Assembly (NCBI RefSeq): GCF_016427535.1
Contig: NZ_JAELXV010000005.1
Span: 1-64,000 of the forward strand
Length of the DNA: 64,000 bases
From: Hymenobacter sp. BT559
Lineage (GTDB): Bacteria > Bacteroidota > Bacteroidia > Cytophagales > Hymenobacteraceae
Direction of reading: 5' to 3'
The notes below the pieces were generated by a model, which saw only the letters and a list, made by a program, of their open reading frames with translations, was not told the DNA's origin and did not search any database. The position numbers were made by a program, and so were the translations under genes. The stretch's first letter is position 1. The number at the start of each line of letters is the position of its first letter. Positions 24,908 to 33,092 of this stretch are shown one piece after another.

Positions 24908-27469
24908 CTAGGCGGGTACTGCTTCGGCTCGCTGCTTTTGGGTCTGCGGAGCCTTTTCGACCTTGGCCGGAGCCACGGTTACTACCACATATTTCGAAGT
25001 AGGTGTGTTGCTCACCTTAGCTACGCTCGAGATAGGAACCAGCGGGTTAGCTTCGGGGAAATAAGCCGACACGTTGCCCTTCGGGATATCATAGGGAATA
25101 ACCAGGAACCTTTCAACTGTGCGCTGCTGGCCCTCAAAGTGGCTCGTGATATCAACTGGCTGCTTGGCCTTGAGGCCCCGCTCGGCGATATCTTCCTTAT
25201 TCATGAAAATTACGCGACGCTCGCCGTGAATGCCACGGTAACGGTCGTTGTAATCGTAGATGGTCGTGTTGAACTGGTCGTGGCTGCGCACGGTCATCAG
25301 GATGAGCTGGCCGGGCTCTAAGCTGTACTTCTCCAGCTCGGTGGTGGTGAAGTTCGCCATGCCGTTCTTGGTCGTGAACTTGCGCTCGCGGGGGCCATTG
25401 GGCAGGTAGAAGCCACCGGGCTGTCGCAGTTGCTCATTGAACTTCTCGAAGCCCGGAATAACGCGCGAAATGTGGTCACGAATCACGTCGTAGTTCTCAG
25501 TCATAGCCACCCAGTCGGCCACGTTGGTACGGTCGGGACCTAGGGTGGCAATGGCTACACCCGCCAAAATGGCGACTTCGCTCATCATCTGGCCAGCTAC
25601 TGGCACCAGCACGCCCTTATTCTGGCTGACCACGCCCATCGAATTTTCGCAGCTTGTCATCTGGTGGCCAGACTTTTGCATGTCGATATCAAGGTGCGTG
25701 AAGCACGGCAGCAGCAAGCTGGTTTTGCCGGTAGTGAGGTGCCCACGATTGAGCTTAGTACCTACAAATACGGTTAGGTTCTGCTTGCGCATGCCCTCGG
25801 CAATCACCTCTGTATCGGGGCCAGCCGCCAGCAAGTTGCCACCTAGACTGAAGAAAACCTTCAGCTCGCCGTGGTACATTTTCTTGATGGCTTCTACCGT
25901 GTCGTAGCCGTGCTCGTAGGGCGGCTGGAAGTTAAATTCCTTACCTAGGGCGTCTTGGAACACCTTAGTTGGCTGCTCCCACACGCCCATCGTGCGGTCG
26001 CCCTGCACGTTGGAGTGGCCGCGCACCGGGCAGGTGCCCGCACCGGGCTTGCCGATGGCGCCCTTCATAAGGTGCAGGTTGACAATCTCCTGAATGGTTT
26101 GTACACCCTGGCGCTGTTGCGTCACGCCCATGGCCCAGCAAGTGATAATCTTCTGCTTGGTAGCCAGCATATTGGCAGCTGCCAACAGCAAAGCACGGCT
26201 GATGCCGCTGAGCTCTTCAATATCCTCCCACTTGGTGTTGCGGATGTTCTGCTCAAACGACTCGAAGCCCGTGGTAAACTCCTTGATAAAGGCGTGGTCT
26301 ACCACCTGACCGGGGTTCATATCCTCGGCTTCAAACAAATGCTTCATGATGCCGCGCAGCAGGCCCATGTCGCCATCCACCCGCACTTGTAGGTAGAGGT
26401 CGGTGATAGGGGTGCCATCGCCCATCAGCGCACCTAGGGCACGCAGCGGATTCATGAAATCCTGCGGGTTTTTGAAGTGATTCAAGCCCGCTTCAATCAG
26501 CGGATTGACACTGATAATCTTGGCACCGTTACGCTTGGCTTTCTGCAAAGCCGAGAGCATGCGCGGGTGGTTGGTACCAGGGTTTTGGCCAATAATGAGA
26601 ATGACCTCAGCCTCGTAGATGTCGTTGAGCGTAACGGAGCCTTTGCCCAGCCCTAGGGTTGGGCTGAGGGCCGCGCCGCTGCTCTCGTGGCACATGTTCG
26701 AGCAGTCGGGTAAGTTATTGGTGCCGAACTGCTTGGCAAACAATTGAAACAAGAATGCCGGCTCGTTGGGCACCTTGCCCGAGGTGTAGAACGACGCCTC
26801 ATTAGGCGAATCCAGCGCGTTCAGTTCTTTGCCGATAAGCTCGAAGGCTTCGGGCCACTCGATGGGCTCGTAGTGCGTGCCGCCGGGGCGCTTCACCATG
26901 GGGTGCGTGAGGCGCCCTAGGTTGTTTTGGTCGCGGTCGGTCATTCGCGAGAGGTCGGCCAGGCTATGCTTGGCAAATATCTCGGGGCCACAGGCTTTGT
27001 CATCGGCATCGGAGGCAGTGGCCTTCGCGCCGTTTTCGCAGAACTCGGCTATCGAGCGGTGGTCGTCGGGGTCGGGCCAGGCGCAGGAAGAGCAGTCGAA
27101 GCCGTCTTTCTGGTTCATTTTGAGCAGACCGTGGGTACCACGCGTCATGCCAGCTTCGCCCCAGCTAAACTGCATCGACTTCATCACCGCCTCTACACCG
27201 GCCGCGATTTTCATGCGGTTTTCGAGCTTGAGGCCGGTAAACTCCTCCGTGGGTTGGGCCAGCACCGGGTTGTGGTACTTGGCACCGGCCACGTCGGGGG
27301 CCGGGATAGGCCGCTCGTCGCGGTCCTCCTGTGGGTCGGGGCGATAGTGGTCGTTGGTGGGAGCTACACCTTGGTCCGAGCGCTCGCCACTTTTGGGGGC
27401 ATTTTGCTCGGCGCCTTGCTGCTCGCTTTTGCCAGCCTTGCTGGGGTCGTTGGTGGGCGACTCTTCCAT
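24908..27469 (-). CDS. FdhF/YdeP-family molybdopterin oxidoreductase
   Basis: A molybdopterin enzyme of 853 residues related to formate dehydrogenase alpha subunits, closest to the YdeP group. After a charged, low-complexity N-terminus (about 1-60) it has a cysteine cluster FDCSSCAWPD with a later Cys (AEFCENG), possibly for an Fe-S centre. The Mo ligand is probably the Cys in DCSNMCHESSG. The C-terminal dinucleotide-binding domain starts near LEPGQLILMTVRSHDQFN. No signal peptide is seen, so it is cytosolic. FdhD, MoeA and MobA encoded nearby would equip it. Whether it oxidises formate is not shown by sequence. Confidence 0.88.
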   Translation of the reverse strand: MEESPTNDPSKAGKSEQQGAEQNAPKSGERSDQGVAPTNDHYRPDPQEDRDERPIPAPDVAGAKYHNPVLAQPTEEFTGLKLENRMKIAAGVEAVMKSMQFSWGEAGMTRGTHGLLKMNQKDGFDCSSCAWPDPDDHRSIAEFCENGAKATASDADDKACGPEIFAKHSLADLSRMTDRDQNNLGRLTHPMVKRPGGTHYEPIEWPEAFELIGKELNALDSPNEASFYTSGKVPNEPAFLFQLFAKQFGTNNLPDCSNMCHESSGAALSPTLGLGKGSVTLNDIYEAEVILIIGQNPGTNHPRMLSALQKAKRNGAKIISVNPLIEAGLNHFKNPQDFMNPLRALGALMGDGTPITDLYLQVRVDGDMGLLRGIMKHLFEAEDMNPGQVVDHAFIKEFTTGFESFEQNIRNTKWEDIEELSGISRALLLAAANMLATKQKIITCWAMGVTQQRQGVQTIQEIVNLHLMKGAIGKPGAGTCPVRGHSNVQGDRTMGVWEQPTKVFQDALGKEFNFQPPYEHGYDTVEAIKKMYHGELKVFFSLGGNLLAAGPDTEVIAEGMRKQNLTVFVGTKLNRGHLTTGKTSLLLPCFTHLDIDMQKSGHQMTSCENSMGVVSQNKGVLVPVAGQMMSEVAILAGVAIATLGPDRTNVADWVAMTENYDVIRDHISRVIPGFEKFNEQLRQPGGFYLPNGPRERKFTTKNGMANFTTTELEKYSLEPGQLILMTVRSHDQFNTTIYDYNDRYRGIHGERRVIFMNKEDIAERGLKAKQPVDITSHFEGQQRTVERFLVIPYDIPKGNVSAYFPEANPLVPISSVAKVSNTPTSKYVVVTVAPAKVEKAPQTQKQRAEAVPA

Positions 27470-27553
27470 AATATTATCGGGTATGAACGGGTGGGATACT
27501 TACTTTAAAAGTAATGACAACTGGCGACCGCCGCGCCAGCGGCACTGCGCAGC

Positions 27554-27889
27554 TTAGTGGCGGCAGTCCAAGTCTTTTTCTACTAGGATACGTAATTCGC
27601 GCCCTTCAGCGACAACGATTTGGGCCGAAAAACCATTTTTTTCGGTATTGGTCCATTCCTGCGCCAATGCGGCGGGCACTTCTACGGCTAGCGCTCCAGC
27701 GGCATAGCGCACCTGCACGGCCTCGGCAGAAGCCGTAGCGGGCAGTTTCTCCAGCGAATAATGCAAGGTCTGGTCGGCGCCGGGGCCAAATACAATGGTA
27801 TAAGCCACGCGCCCGCTGTGAGCAAACTCTTGTACCTCAGCCTCTGACACCCGTAGGCGCAAGGAATTTTCTTCTAGTCTAAGCTTCAT
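27554..27889 (-). CDS. DUF7009-like protein
   Basis: A small 111-residue protein starting MKLRLEENSLRLRVSEAEVQ, which fits the DUF7009 family of unknown function. It ends with a conserved-looking LRILVEKDLDCRH tail. Predicted beta-rich, cytosolic, no membrane segment. It sits between fdhD and fdhF on the same strand, 84 bases before fdhF, so a role in maturing or delivering the molybdenum enzyme is possible but inferred only from position. Its start directly follows the inverted repeat that fills the gap to fdhD. Confidence 0.75.
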   Translation of the reverse strand: MKLRLEENSLRLRVSEAEVQEFAHSGRVAYTIVFGPGADQTLHYSLEKLPATASAEAVQVRYAAGALAVEVPAALAQEWTNTEKNGFSAQIVVAEGRELRILVEKDLDCRH

Positions 27890-27890
27890 A

Positions 27891-28074
27891 AATCACGGAT
27901 TAGTTCTGATTAAACCGGATTTCACGGGTTTTGTGGACGCCATTTGCCGGTGTCTGGTAGGCCGTAGTGGCCATACGCGCGAGCAAGCGTGGCTGAGAAT
28001 TGGTAATTCTGGGCGCGTCTAATGTGCTTTACAACCTCTACAAAATCCGATTCAATCCGTGCTAATCCGTGATT
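27891..28074. repeat. long imperfect inverted repeat (family D) between fdhD and the DUF7009 gene
   Basis: The left arm (27891-27933, starts AATCACGGATTAG) pairs imperfectly with the right arm (28040-28074, ends GCTAATCCGTGATT). The interior holds a shorter palindrome, AGAATTGGTAATTCT. It fills the whole gap after fdhD and contains the fdhD TGA stop (28052-28054) and its last codons. Confidence 0.85.
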
Positions 28075-28927
28075 CGTGGGTGTAGATATTAAACCGCTCG
28101 TTGCGCACGAAGCCCAACAGTGTGATGCCAAATTCGTCGGCCGCTTCTACGGCCAAGCTGCTCGGCGCGCCCACCGCCGCCAGAATGGCCACGCCCGCCA
28201 GCGCCGCCTTCTGCACCAGTTCGAAGCTGGCCCGGCCGCTCAGCAGCACTACGTGCTGCCCTAGGGGAAACTGCCCGCTCAGCAGCGATGCGCCCACCAC
28301 TTTGTCAAAGGCATTGTGGCGGCCCACATCCTCACGCAGCAGTTGCAACTCGCCATCGGCCGAGAACAGGGCCGTGGCGTGCAGCCCACCCGTTTGTTCA
28401 AATACCGCCTGAGCCGCCCGCTGCCGCTCGGGTAGCGCGTGGAGGAGGGCGGCAGTCACCCTAGGGCTGTCTAAATCGGGCGGCAGCGGGCAGGCTGTGG
28501 CGCGCACCGCCGCAATGCTGGTTTTGCCGCACACTCCGCAGCTGGAGGTAGTGTAGAAATGCCGCTCTAGGCGGTCTAGCTCTACGGCCACGCCGGGGGC
28601 CAGCTCGGCCTGGATTACGTTGCCGCGCTCCTCGGGCCTCCTAGGGTCGGCGCGATGCTCGATGCGTAGTATATCAGCGGGTTGGCTGATTATGCCTTCG
28701 CTTAGCAGAAAGCCCGCTACCAGCTCGGCATCGTGGCCAGGCGTGCGCATGGTCACGGCCAGGGCGCGCGTCTGGCGCTGGGCGGCGGGGCCGTGCAGCA
28801 GGCTGATTTCCAGCGGCGCTTCCACGGCCAGCAGGTCGGTGGCGTGGGTGGTGGCCGCGCCGGTTACGCGCACTACGGTAGTGCGAGTGGCGCTGGCGGC
28901 GGATGGGGGCTGAAGCGGCGAGGTCAT
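28052..28927 (-). CDS. fdhD: formate dehydrogenase accessory sulfurtransferase
   Basis: Transfers sulfur from a cysteine desulfurase to the molybdenum cofactor of formate dehydrogenases. The catalytic CxxC lies in SSCGVCGKTSIAA, and LVAGFLLSEGII and QLLREDVGRHNAFDKVVG are family motifs. The length is 291 residues from the ATG. The last residues (HESRISTD) are encoded by the right arm of the inverted repeat at 27891-28074, so the natural C-terminus was probably replaced when the repeat arrived. A stable hairpin lies 6 bases before its start. It serves the FdhF/YdeP enzyme encoded downstream. Confidence 0.93.
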   Translation of the reverse strand: MTSPLQPPSAASATRTTVVRVTGAATTHATDLLAVEAPLEISLLHGPAAQRQTRALAVTMRTPGHDAELVAGFLLSEGIISQPADILRIEHRADPRRPEERGNVIQAELAPGVAVELDRLERHFYTTSSCGVCGKTSIAAVRATACPLPPDLDSPRVTAALLHALPERQRAAQAVFEQTGGLHATALFSADGELQLLREDVGRHNAFDKVVGASLLSGQFPLGQHVVLLSGRASFELVQKAALAGVAILAAVGAPSSLAVEAADEFGITLLGFVRNERFNIYTHESRISTD

Positions 28928-28933
28928 GAGCGA

Positions 28934-28980
28934 AATAACCTCGGCGGGCCGTTGCGGCTCACCGAGGTTATTGCTTTTTT
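28934..28980. terminator. hairpin with T run directly upstream of fdhD
   Basis: AATAACCTCGG (28934-28944) pairs perfectly with CCGAGGTTATT (28962-28972), and a T run follows on the plus strand. No plus-strand gene ends here: fdhD and lpxB both run on the minus strand. On that strand the hairpin ends 6 bases before the fdhD ATG, so a leader or insulator role is possible. Confidence 0.6.
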
Positions 28981-29007
28981 AACCACGAATGGGAGCGAAT
29001 GTTCGCC

Positions 29008-29086
29008 GTAGCGCGGACTTTCCGTCCGTGGGCCAATACGCTTTTCAGTAATATCTCAGCACTCGCGGACTGAAAGTCCGCGCTAC
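29008..29086. repeat. palindromic element (family B) at the lpxB 3' end
   Basis: Left arm GTAGCGCGGACTTTCCGTCC (29008-29027) and right arm 29064-29086 (GCGGACTGAAAGTCCGCGC inside) are complementary with few mismatches. The right arm contains the TAG stop of the minus-strand lpxB gene (29083-29085). Confidence 0.85.
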
Positions 29087-30198
29087 TTGCCTTCCCGCAA
29101 GTACTTCACCATTAGGGTAGCCGTTTGGCGGGCGGCATTGTGCTGGCCCAGCTTGGTGCGCAATTCGGCGTAGCCTGCTTTCTGGCGAGCTATGTAGTCT
29201 TGGTCCGTCAGCAGGCGCTTGAGTTCGTCAAGCAAGTTGCGGGCGGTGAACTTGCTTTGAATGAACTCCTGCACCACCTCGCGGCCCATAATGAGGTTGA
29301 CCAGCGAGATGTACGGCACTTTTATCAGCGCCTTGCTCACCTGGTACGTGAGGGCGCTGGTGCGGTAGCATACCACCTGCGGCACGCCAAACAGCGCGGT
29401 TTCGAGCGTAGCCGTGCCGCTGGTCACGAGCGCGGCGCTGGCGCGGCTCAAGAGGTCAAACGCCTGGTCGAATACCAACTTGATGCCGTTACGCTCGAAG
29501 TGCGCGTAGTACGCGCGGTCGAGGTTGCTCACGCCGGCCACCACAAACTGGTACTCCTGAAACGCGGGCAGCACGGCGAGCATCTCATGCAGCATTTCTT
29601 CGATTTCCTGCTTGCGCGAGCCGGGTAGCACCGCAATTATTTTCTTCTTAGGGTCGAGGCCGTGCTGCGCCTCAAAGCCGGGGTTGGGCACAAAGTCGGC
29701 TACCTGGTCGGCGGTGGGGTTGCCGATATAATCGACCTTGTACTCAAAGCGTTGGTAGAACTCTTCCTCAAACGGCAGGATGACGAACATCCGGTCCACG
29801 TGCGCCTTGATTTTCTCGACCCGGCTCTGATTCCAGGCCCAGATTTTGGGCGAGATATAGTAATACACCTGCACGCCGTGCGCCTTAGCCCAGTCGGCCA
29901 TGCGCAGGTTGAACCCGCCGTAATCGACCAGAATCAGCACGTCGGGCTGGTAGGCCAGAATATCGCGCTGGCACTCTTTTAGATAGCCCCGAAATTTGAG
30001 AATGCTCGTGGCCGTTTCCCAAAAGCCCATCACGGCGAGCTCGCGGTAGTGATGCACGAGGTGCCCGCCCTCGGCTTGCATCAGGTCGCCGCCCCAGTAG
30101 CGGAAGTCGGCCGCAGCGTCCTGCTTTTTCAGCTCGTGCAAGAGGTGGGCGGCGTGCGTGTCGCCGGAGCGCTCGCCGGCTATCAGATAGTATTTCAC
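29083..30198 (-). CDS. lpxB: lipid-A-disaccharide synthase
   Basis: Joins UDP-diacylglucosamine and lipid X to give the lipid A disaccharide at the inner face of the cytoplasmic membrane. The N-terminus YYLIAGERSGDTHAAHLL, the YYISPKIWAWNQSRVEKI block and the sugar-nucleotide region with LPGSRKQEIEEML and LVTSGTATLETALFG are family hallmarks. The length of 371 residues is normal. The start is a GTG at 30198. The TAG stop is provided by a family B palindrome. A family A palindrome separates it from queD upstream on the same strand. Confidence 0.96.
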   Translation of the reverse strand: MKYYLIAGERSGDTHAAHLLHELKKQDAAADFRYWGGDLMQAEGGHLVHHYRELAVMGFWETATSILKFRGYLKECQRDILAYQPDVLILVDYGGFNLRMADWAKAHGVQVYYYISPKIWAWNQSRVEKIKAHVDRMFVILPFEEEFYQRFEYKVDYIGNPTADQVADFVPNPGFEAQHGLDPKKKIIAVLPGSRKQEIEEMLHEMLAVLPAFQEYQFVVAGVSNLDRAYYAHFERNGIKLVFDQAFDLLSRASAALVTSGTATLETALFGVPQVVCYRTSALTYQVSKALIKVPYISLVNLIMGREVVQEFIQSKFTARNLLDELKRLLTDQDYIARQKAGYAELRTKLGQHNAARQTATLMVKYLREGK

Positions 30199-30206
30199 CT
30201 TCTTAG

Positions 30207-30311
30207 TGTCATCCTGAGCGCAGCGAAAGACCTTGTCACGCCTGCACCGCCGGGGTTAATAATTGCTGACCAAAGCTACCATGATAAGATGCTTCCTTCG
30301 CCAGCAGGACA
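30207..30311. repeat. palindromic element (family A, divergent copy)
   Basis: TGTCATCCTGAGCGCAGCGA (30207-30226, continuing to CACG at 30240) pairs partly with TGATAAGATGCTTCCTTCGCCAGCAGGACA (30282-30311, shown split: GATAAGATGCTTCC and TTCGCCAGCAGGACA). It fills the gap between queD and lpxB and carries the GAGCGCAGCGAA core that also links families A and E. Confidence 0.75.
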
Positions 30312-30317
30312 GGCACG

Positions 30318-30731
30318 CTAGCCGTAGTATTCCACCGCGTTGCGGGGCGTTTCGTAAATCTTGATGCAGTGCAGTTGCGCCCCGGTGATAGCGGGCAGCT
30401 CACGCACCAAAATCTGCCAGAAAGCCACAGCCAGGTTTTCGGTGCTGGCTAGCTGGCCCTTCAGGAAGGGCACGTCGAGGTTCAGGTTTTTGTGGTCGAC
30501 CTGGTCGGTAATGTGCGTGCGGATGAGGTCGCTGAGGACTTTGAGGTCCACTACGAAGCCAGTGTCGGGGTCAGGCTGGCCCTTCACAGTCACTATCATC
30601 TCGTAGTTGTGGCCGTGCCAGTTTTCATTGGCGCAGGGACCAAATACCTCTTTGTTGCGCTCGGGCGTCCAGGCGGGGTTATAGAGCTTGTGGGCGGCAT
30701 TAAAATGCTCGCGGCGACTAACGTATAGCAT
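30318..30731 (-). CDS. queD: 6-carboxytetrahydropterin synthase / PTPS family
   Basis: A zinc enzyme of the 6-pyruvoyl-tetrahydropterin synthase fold (137 residues). Zinc-binding histidines are in REHFNAAHKL and WHGHNYEM, and the catalytic Cys in FGPCANENWHGHN. A Cys at this place with a following ENWHGHNY is typical of the QueD branch, which makes 6-carboxytetrahydropterin for queuosine. No other queuosine genes are in the window, so a pterin role cannot be excluded. The start is an ATG, and a TATCTTTG element lies 83 bases upstream. Confidence 0.88.
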   Translation of the reverse strand: MLYVSRREHFNAAHKLYNPAWTPERNKEVFGPCANENWHGHNYEMIVTVKGQPDPDTGFVVDLKVLSDLIRTHITDQVDHKNLNLDVPFLKGQLASTENLAVAFWQILVRELPAITGAQLHCIKIYETPRNAVEYYG

Positions 30732-30813
30732 AAATTAATAGGAAGGCGAAAGATGGACCTAGGCGGGCTACTTGCCCACCGGCAGTCAGTTCCAGCGCCA
30801 CTTTTTGGGGCGG

Positions 30814-30821
30814 CAAAGATA
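30814..30821 (-). promoter_or_regulatory. candidate -7 element for queD
   Basis: The minus strand reads TATCTTTG, a full TAnnTTTG match 83 bases upstream of queD. No TTG is seen at the -33 distance, so confidence is limited. Confidence 0.4.
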
Positions 30822-30939
30822 CGATGCTTGCCCCCGGCAGCACGGCCACCCTTTTTGGGCTAGCTAGTGCAAAAAGCAGTGGCCGCGCCAAGCCCAGCCC
30901 GCCAGCCAGCGCTACCTTTAGGGCCAAATTTGCTTTTCT

Positions 30940-31905
30940 ATGATAGTCGTAACCGGTGCGGCCGGCTTTATTGCCAGCTGCTTAGTCTCGCGCCTCAACG
31001 CCGCCAACTTCAATGACATTGTGGTGGTCGACAACTTTGCCGTGGAGAAAAAGCTCCCTAACATCCGGGGCAAGAAGCTGCGCGAGTATGTCGACCGACT
31101 GGAGTTTTTCGACTGGCTCGACCAGCACCACGAGCAAGTCGAGTTCGTCTTCCACCTAGGGGCCCGCACCGATACCACCGAGCAGGACTACGCCGTACTC
31201 GACCTGCTTAACCTCAACTACAGCAAGCAGATGTGGCAGGCCTGCGTGCGCTACCAGCTGCCGCTGGTGTACGCCTCCTCGGCCGCTACCTACGGCGACG
31301 GCACCCTCGGCTACTCCGACAACGACGCCCTGCTGCCCCAGCTGCGCCCGCTCAACCCCTACGGCGAGTCGAAAAATGACTTCGACAACTGGGCGGTGCA
31401 GCAAACCGAAAAGCCCTACTTCTGGGCGGGCCTGAAGTTCTTCAACGTGTACGGCCCCAACGAATACCACAAGGGCCGCATGGCGTCGGTAATATTCCAC
31501 GCCTTTCACCAGATTCGGCAGTACGGCAACATGACCTTGTTCCGCTCGCACAACCCCAACTACATCGATGGCGGCCAAATGCGCGATTTTGTGTACGTGA
31601 AGGACGTGGTCGAAGTGTGCTTCTTCCTGCTCAACCACCGCACGCAGTCGGGCATCTACAATCTGGGCAGCGGCCAGGCCCGCACCTTCATGGACCTCAC
31701 CCTGAATACCTTCGCAGCCCTAGGTGCCACGCCCGACGTGCGCTTCCGCGATACGCCCGAGGATATTCGCGACAAGTACCAGTACTTCACCGAGGCCGAC
31801 ATGAGCAAGCTACGTAGCATTGGCTACGACCTGCCCTTCACCTCGCTCGAAGCTGGCATTCAGGATTACGTGCAGCAGTACTTGCTACCCGACCGCTACT
31901 ACTAG
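30940..31905 (+). CDS. hldD: ADP-L-glycero-D-manno-heptose 6-epimerase
   Basis: An NAD(P)-dependent extended SDR enzyme that makes the heptose of lipopolysaccharide core. The nucleotide-binding start is VTGAAGFIASCL; the active site has a YASSAATYGDG serine/threonine stretch and the YGESK catalytic Tyr-Lys pair. FNVYGPNEYHKGRMASV is typical of HldD. The length of 321 residues is normal. It is divergent from queD and close to lpxB, so two outer-membrane lipid/LPS genes are near one another. It ends at a strong bidirectional terminator. Confidence 0.94.
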   Translation: MIVVTGAAGFIASCLVSRLNAANFNDIVVVDNFAVEKKLPNIRGKKLREYVDRLEFFDWLDQHHEQVEFVFHLGARTDTTEQDYAVLDLLNLNYSKQMWQACVRYQLPLVYASSAATYGDGTLGYSDNDALLPQLRPLNPYGESKNDFDNWAVQQTEKPYFWAGLKFFNVYGPNEYHKGRMASVIFHAFHQIRQYGNMTLFRSHNPNYIDGGQMRDFVYVKDVVEVCFFLLNHRTQSGIYNLGSGQARTFMDLTLNTFAALGATPDVRFRDTPEDIRDKYQYFTEADMSKLRSIGYDLPFTSLEAGIQDYVQQYLLPDRYY

Positions 31906-31929
31906 CCTCGGCACGCTCTAGGTCGCCCA

Positions 31930-31971
31930 ACAAAAAGCCGCCGTTCGCATATGCGAACGGCGGCTTTTTGT
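31930..31971. terminator. perfect bidirectional terminator after hldD
   Basis: A 21-base arm starting ACAAAAAGCCGCCGTTCGC is fully complementary to the following 21 bases with no spacer (centre CATATG). A and T runs flank the GC stem, so it can stop transcription from both converging genes. Confidence 0.9.
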
Positions 31972-31995
31972 ATGATAAGGAGACTTAGCCTAGAC

Positions 31996-32337
31996 CTAGG
32001 CGGCCAGTGGCAAGCCTGTGGGGTACATGGGCAGCACCGGCGTTTCGGTGGTTTCGAGCGGGCGCTGGGGAGCAGCGGGCGTAGCCGCAACGGCTGCTTC
32101 ATCGGCGTGGCGGCGCAGGGCGCGCATGAGCAAATACTTGTACTTCTCAGCATCGGCCAGGGCCTGCTCTACGGCGTGCAGCGCGTCGGCGTAGCCCACT
32201 ACAGGCTGCAGCTCGCGGCGCGGGCGGCGGGCTTCAAATACGTGCGGAGCGAGGTATTCGGCGGGGCTTTTCATAGTGGCGATAGGTAAGTAACTGTTGC
32301 TTGTACTGTCAACGCCTAGCGGGTCGTCAAAATTCAT
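31996..32337 (-). CDS. hypothetical protein
   Basis: A soluble protein of 113 residues with no family I recognise. The middle (about 35-80) is a likely helix with GYADALHAVEQALADAEKYK, while the ends are rich in Pro, Ala and Thr. A second ATG at 32274 (MKSPAEYLAPHVF) is an equally possible start and would remove 21 residues. It is convergent with hldD and closed by the shared terminator. The upstream region is A/T-rich. Confidence 0.55.
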   Translation of the reverse strand: MNFDDPLGVDSTSNSYLPIATMKSPAEYLAPHVFEARRPRRELQPVVGYADALHAVEQALADAEKYKYLLMRALRRHADEAAVAATPAAPQRPLETTETPVLPMYPTGLPLAA

Positions 32338-32670
32338 TCTAGGGCAATTTTACAATGAATTAAACTACCTGTTTATCAACGATTAATAAATTATTTTCGA
32401 TTTGATTTTCTACTTTAAAATGCACTACTAAAAAGCAGCTTTCGAGGTAGACAACAGCACTGACCCTCCCCTATTCGGTGCCCGTTTTGCTTAAAACTTG
32501 GCACGGCTTTTTCTAGTAAATAGCCTAGATAGTTGCCTGTGATTACCACGCGGTTTAGGCGCCGTTGCGCTCGTTTGGCGAATGGCTTTTAAACCCGGGG
32601 ACCTTACTCGCATCTAACTCGTGTTCTTCTATCTAGTAAGACCTAATTAAAGCGCTTCGGCGCTCCAGCT
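32338..32670. other. A/T-rich divergent intergenic region
   Basis: These 333 bases separate two divergent small genes. The left half is unusually A/T-rich for this window. I see no full Bacteroidota promoter, no RNA gene and no repeat. A weak sigma-54-like string at 32498-32514 was considered and rejected. Confidence 0.5.
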
Positions 32671-32997
32671 ATGCGACTCAAATCTTTGTTTGCCTTGTTT
32701 TTTGCACTGAGCTTTGGCCTGTTGCTCAGCAGCTGCACACCCGGCGTGTATGTGGGTGCCAGCACAGGCTCCCCCTATGGGTACGGCGGGGGATATGGCT
32801 ACGGCTACGGCCCGCGCTACTACGGCCGGCCCGGCTACTACGCCCCACCCGTGCGGGTGCGGCCAGCCCCCTACTACCGCCCAGGCCCGCGCTTTCGGGG
32901 CGGCTACCGGGGCGAAGGTGGTTTCCGCGGGGGTAATGGCGGTTTCCGCGGCGGCCCCGGTGGCTTCCAGGGGGGTGGCCGGCGTGGAGGTCGGTAG
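32671..32997 (+). CDS. Gly/Tyr/Arg-rich lipoprotein
   Basis: A 108-residue lipoprotein. The signal peptide LFALFFALSFGLLLSSC puts the acylated cysteine at about residue 22. The mature part is low-complexity: tandem YGYGGGYGYGYG, then PYYRPGPRFRGGYRG, then FRGGNGGFRGGPGGF. It is strongly basic. Such proteins are common in Hymenobacter-like bacteria, with no known role. It stands 95 bases before another Tyr/Pro-rich exported protein on the same strand and may share its transcript. Confidence 0.7.
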   Translation: MRLKSLFALFFALSFGLLLSSCTPGVYVGASTGSPYGYGGGYGYGYGPRYYGRPGYYAPPVRVRPAPYYRPGPRFRGGYRGEGGFRGGNGGFRGGPGGFQGGGRRGGR

Positions 32998-33092
32998 TGT
33001 TCACCCGGCTTTTGCTGGTTTTCAGCAGCCTTTCACCTTGCTTCTATAAGTTTCTCACTCTTAACCTAGCGCGCTGCGGCGCGTCCCCTCCC

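Noticed and set aside
32498..32514. Sigma-54-like string (TTGGCACGGCTTTTTCT)
   Set aside because: The -24 part fits but the -12 part lacks GC, and no activator gene is near.
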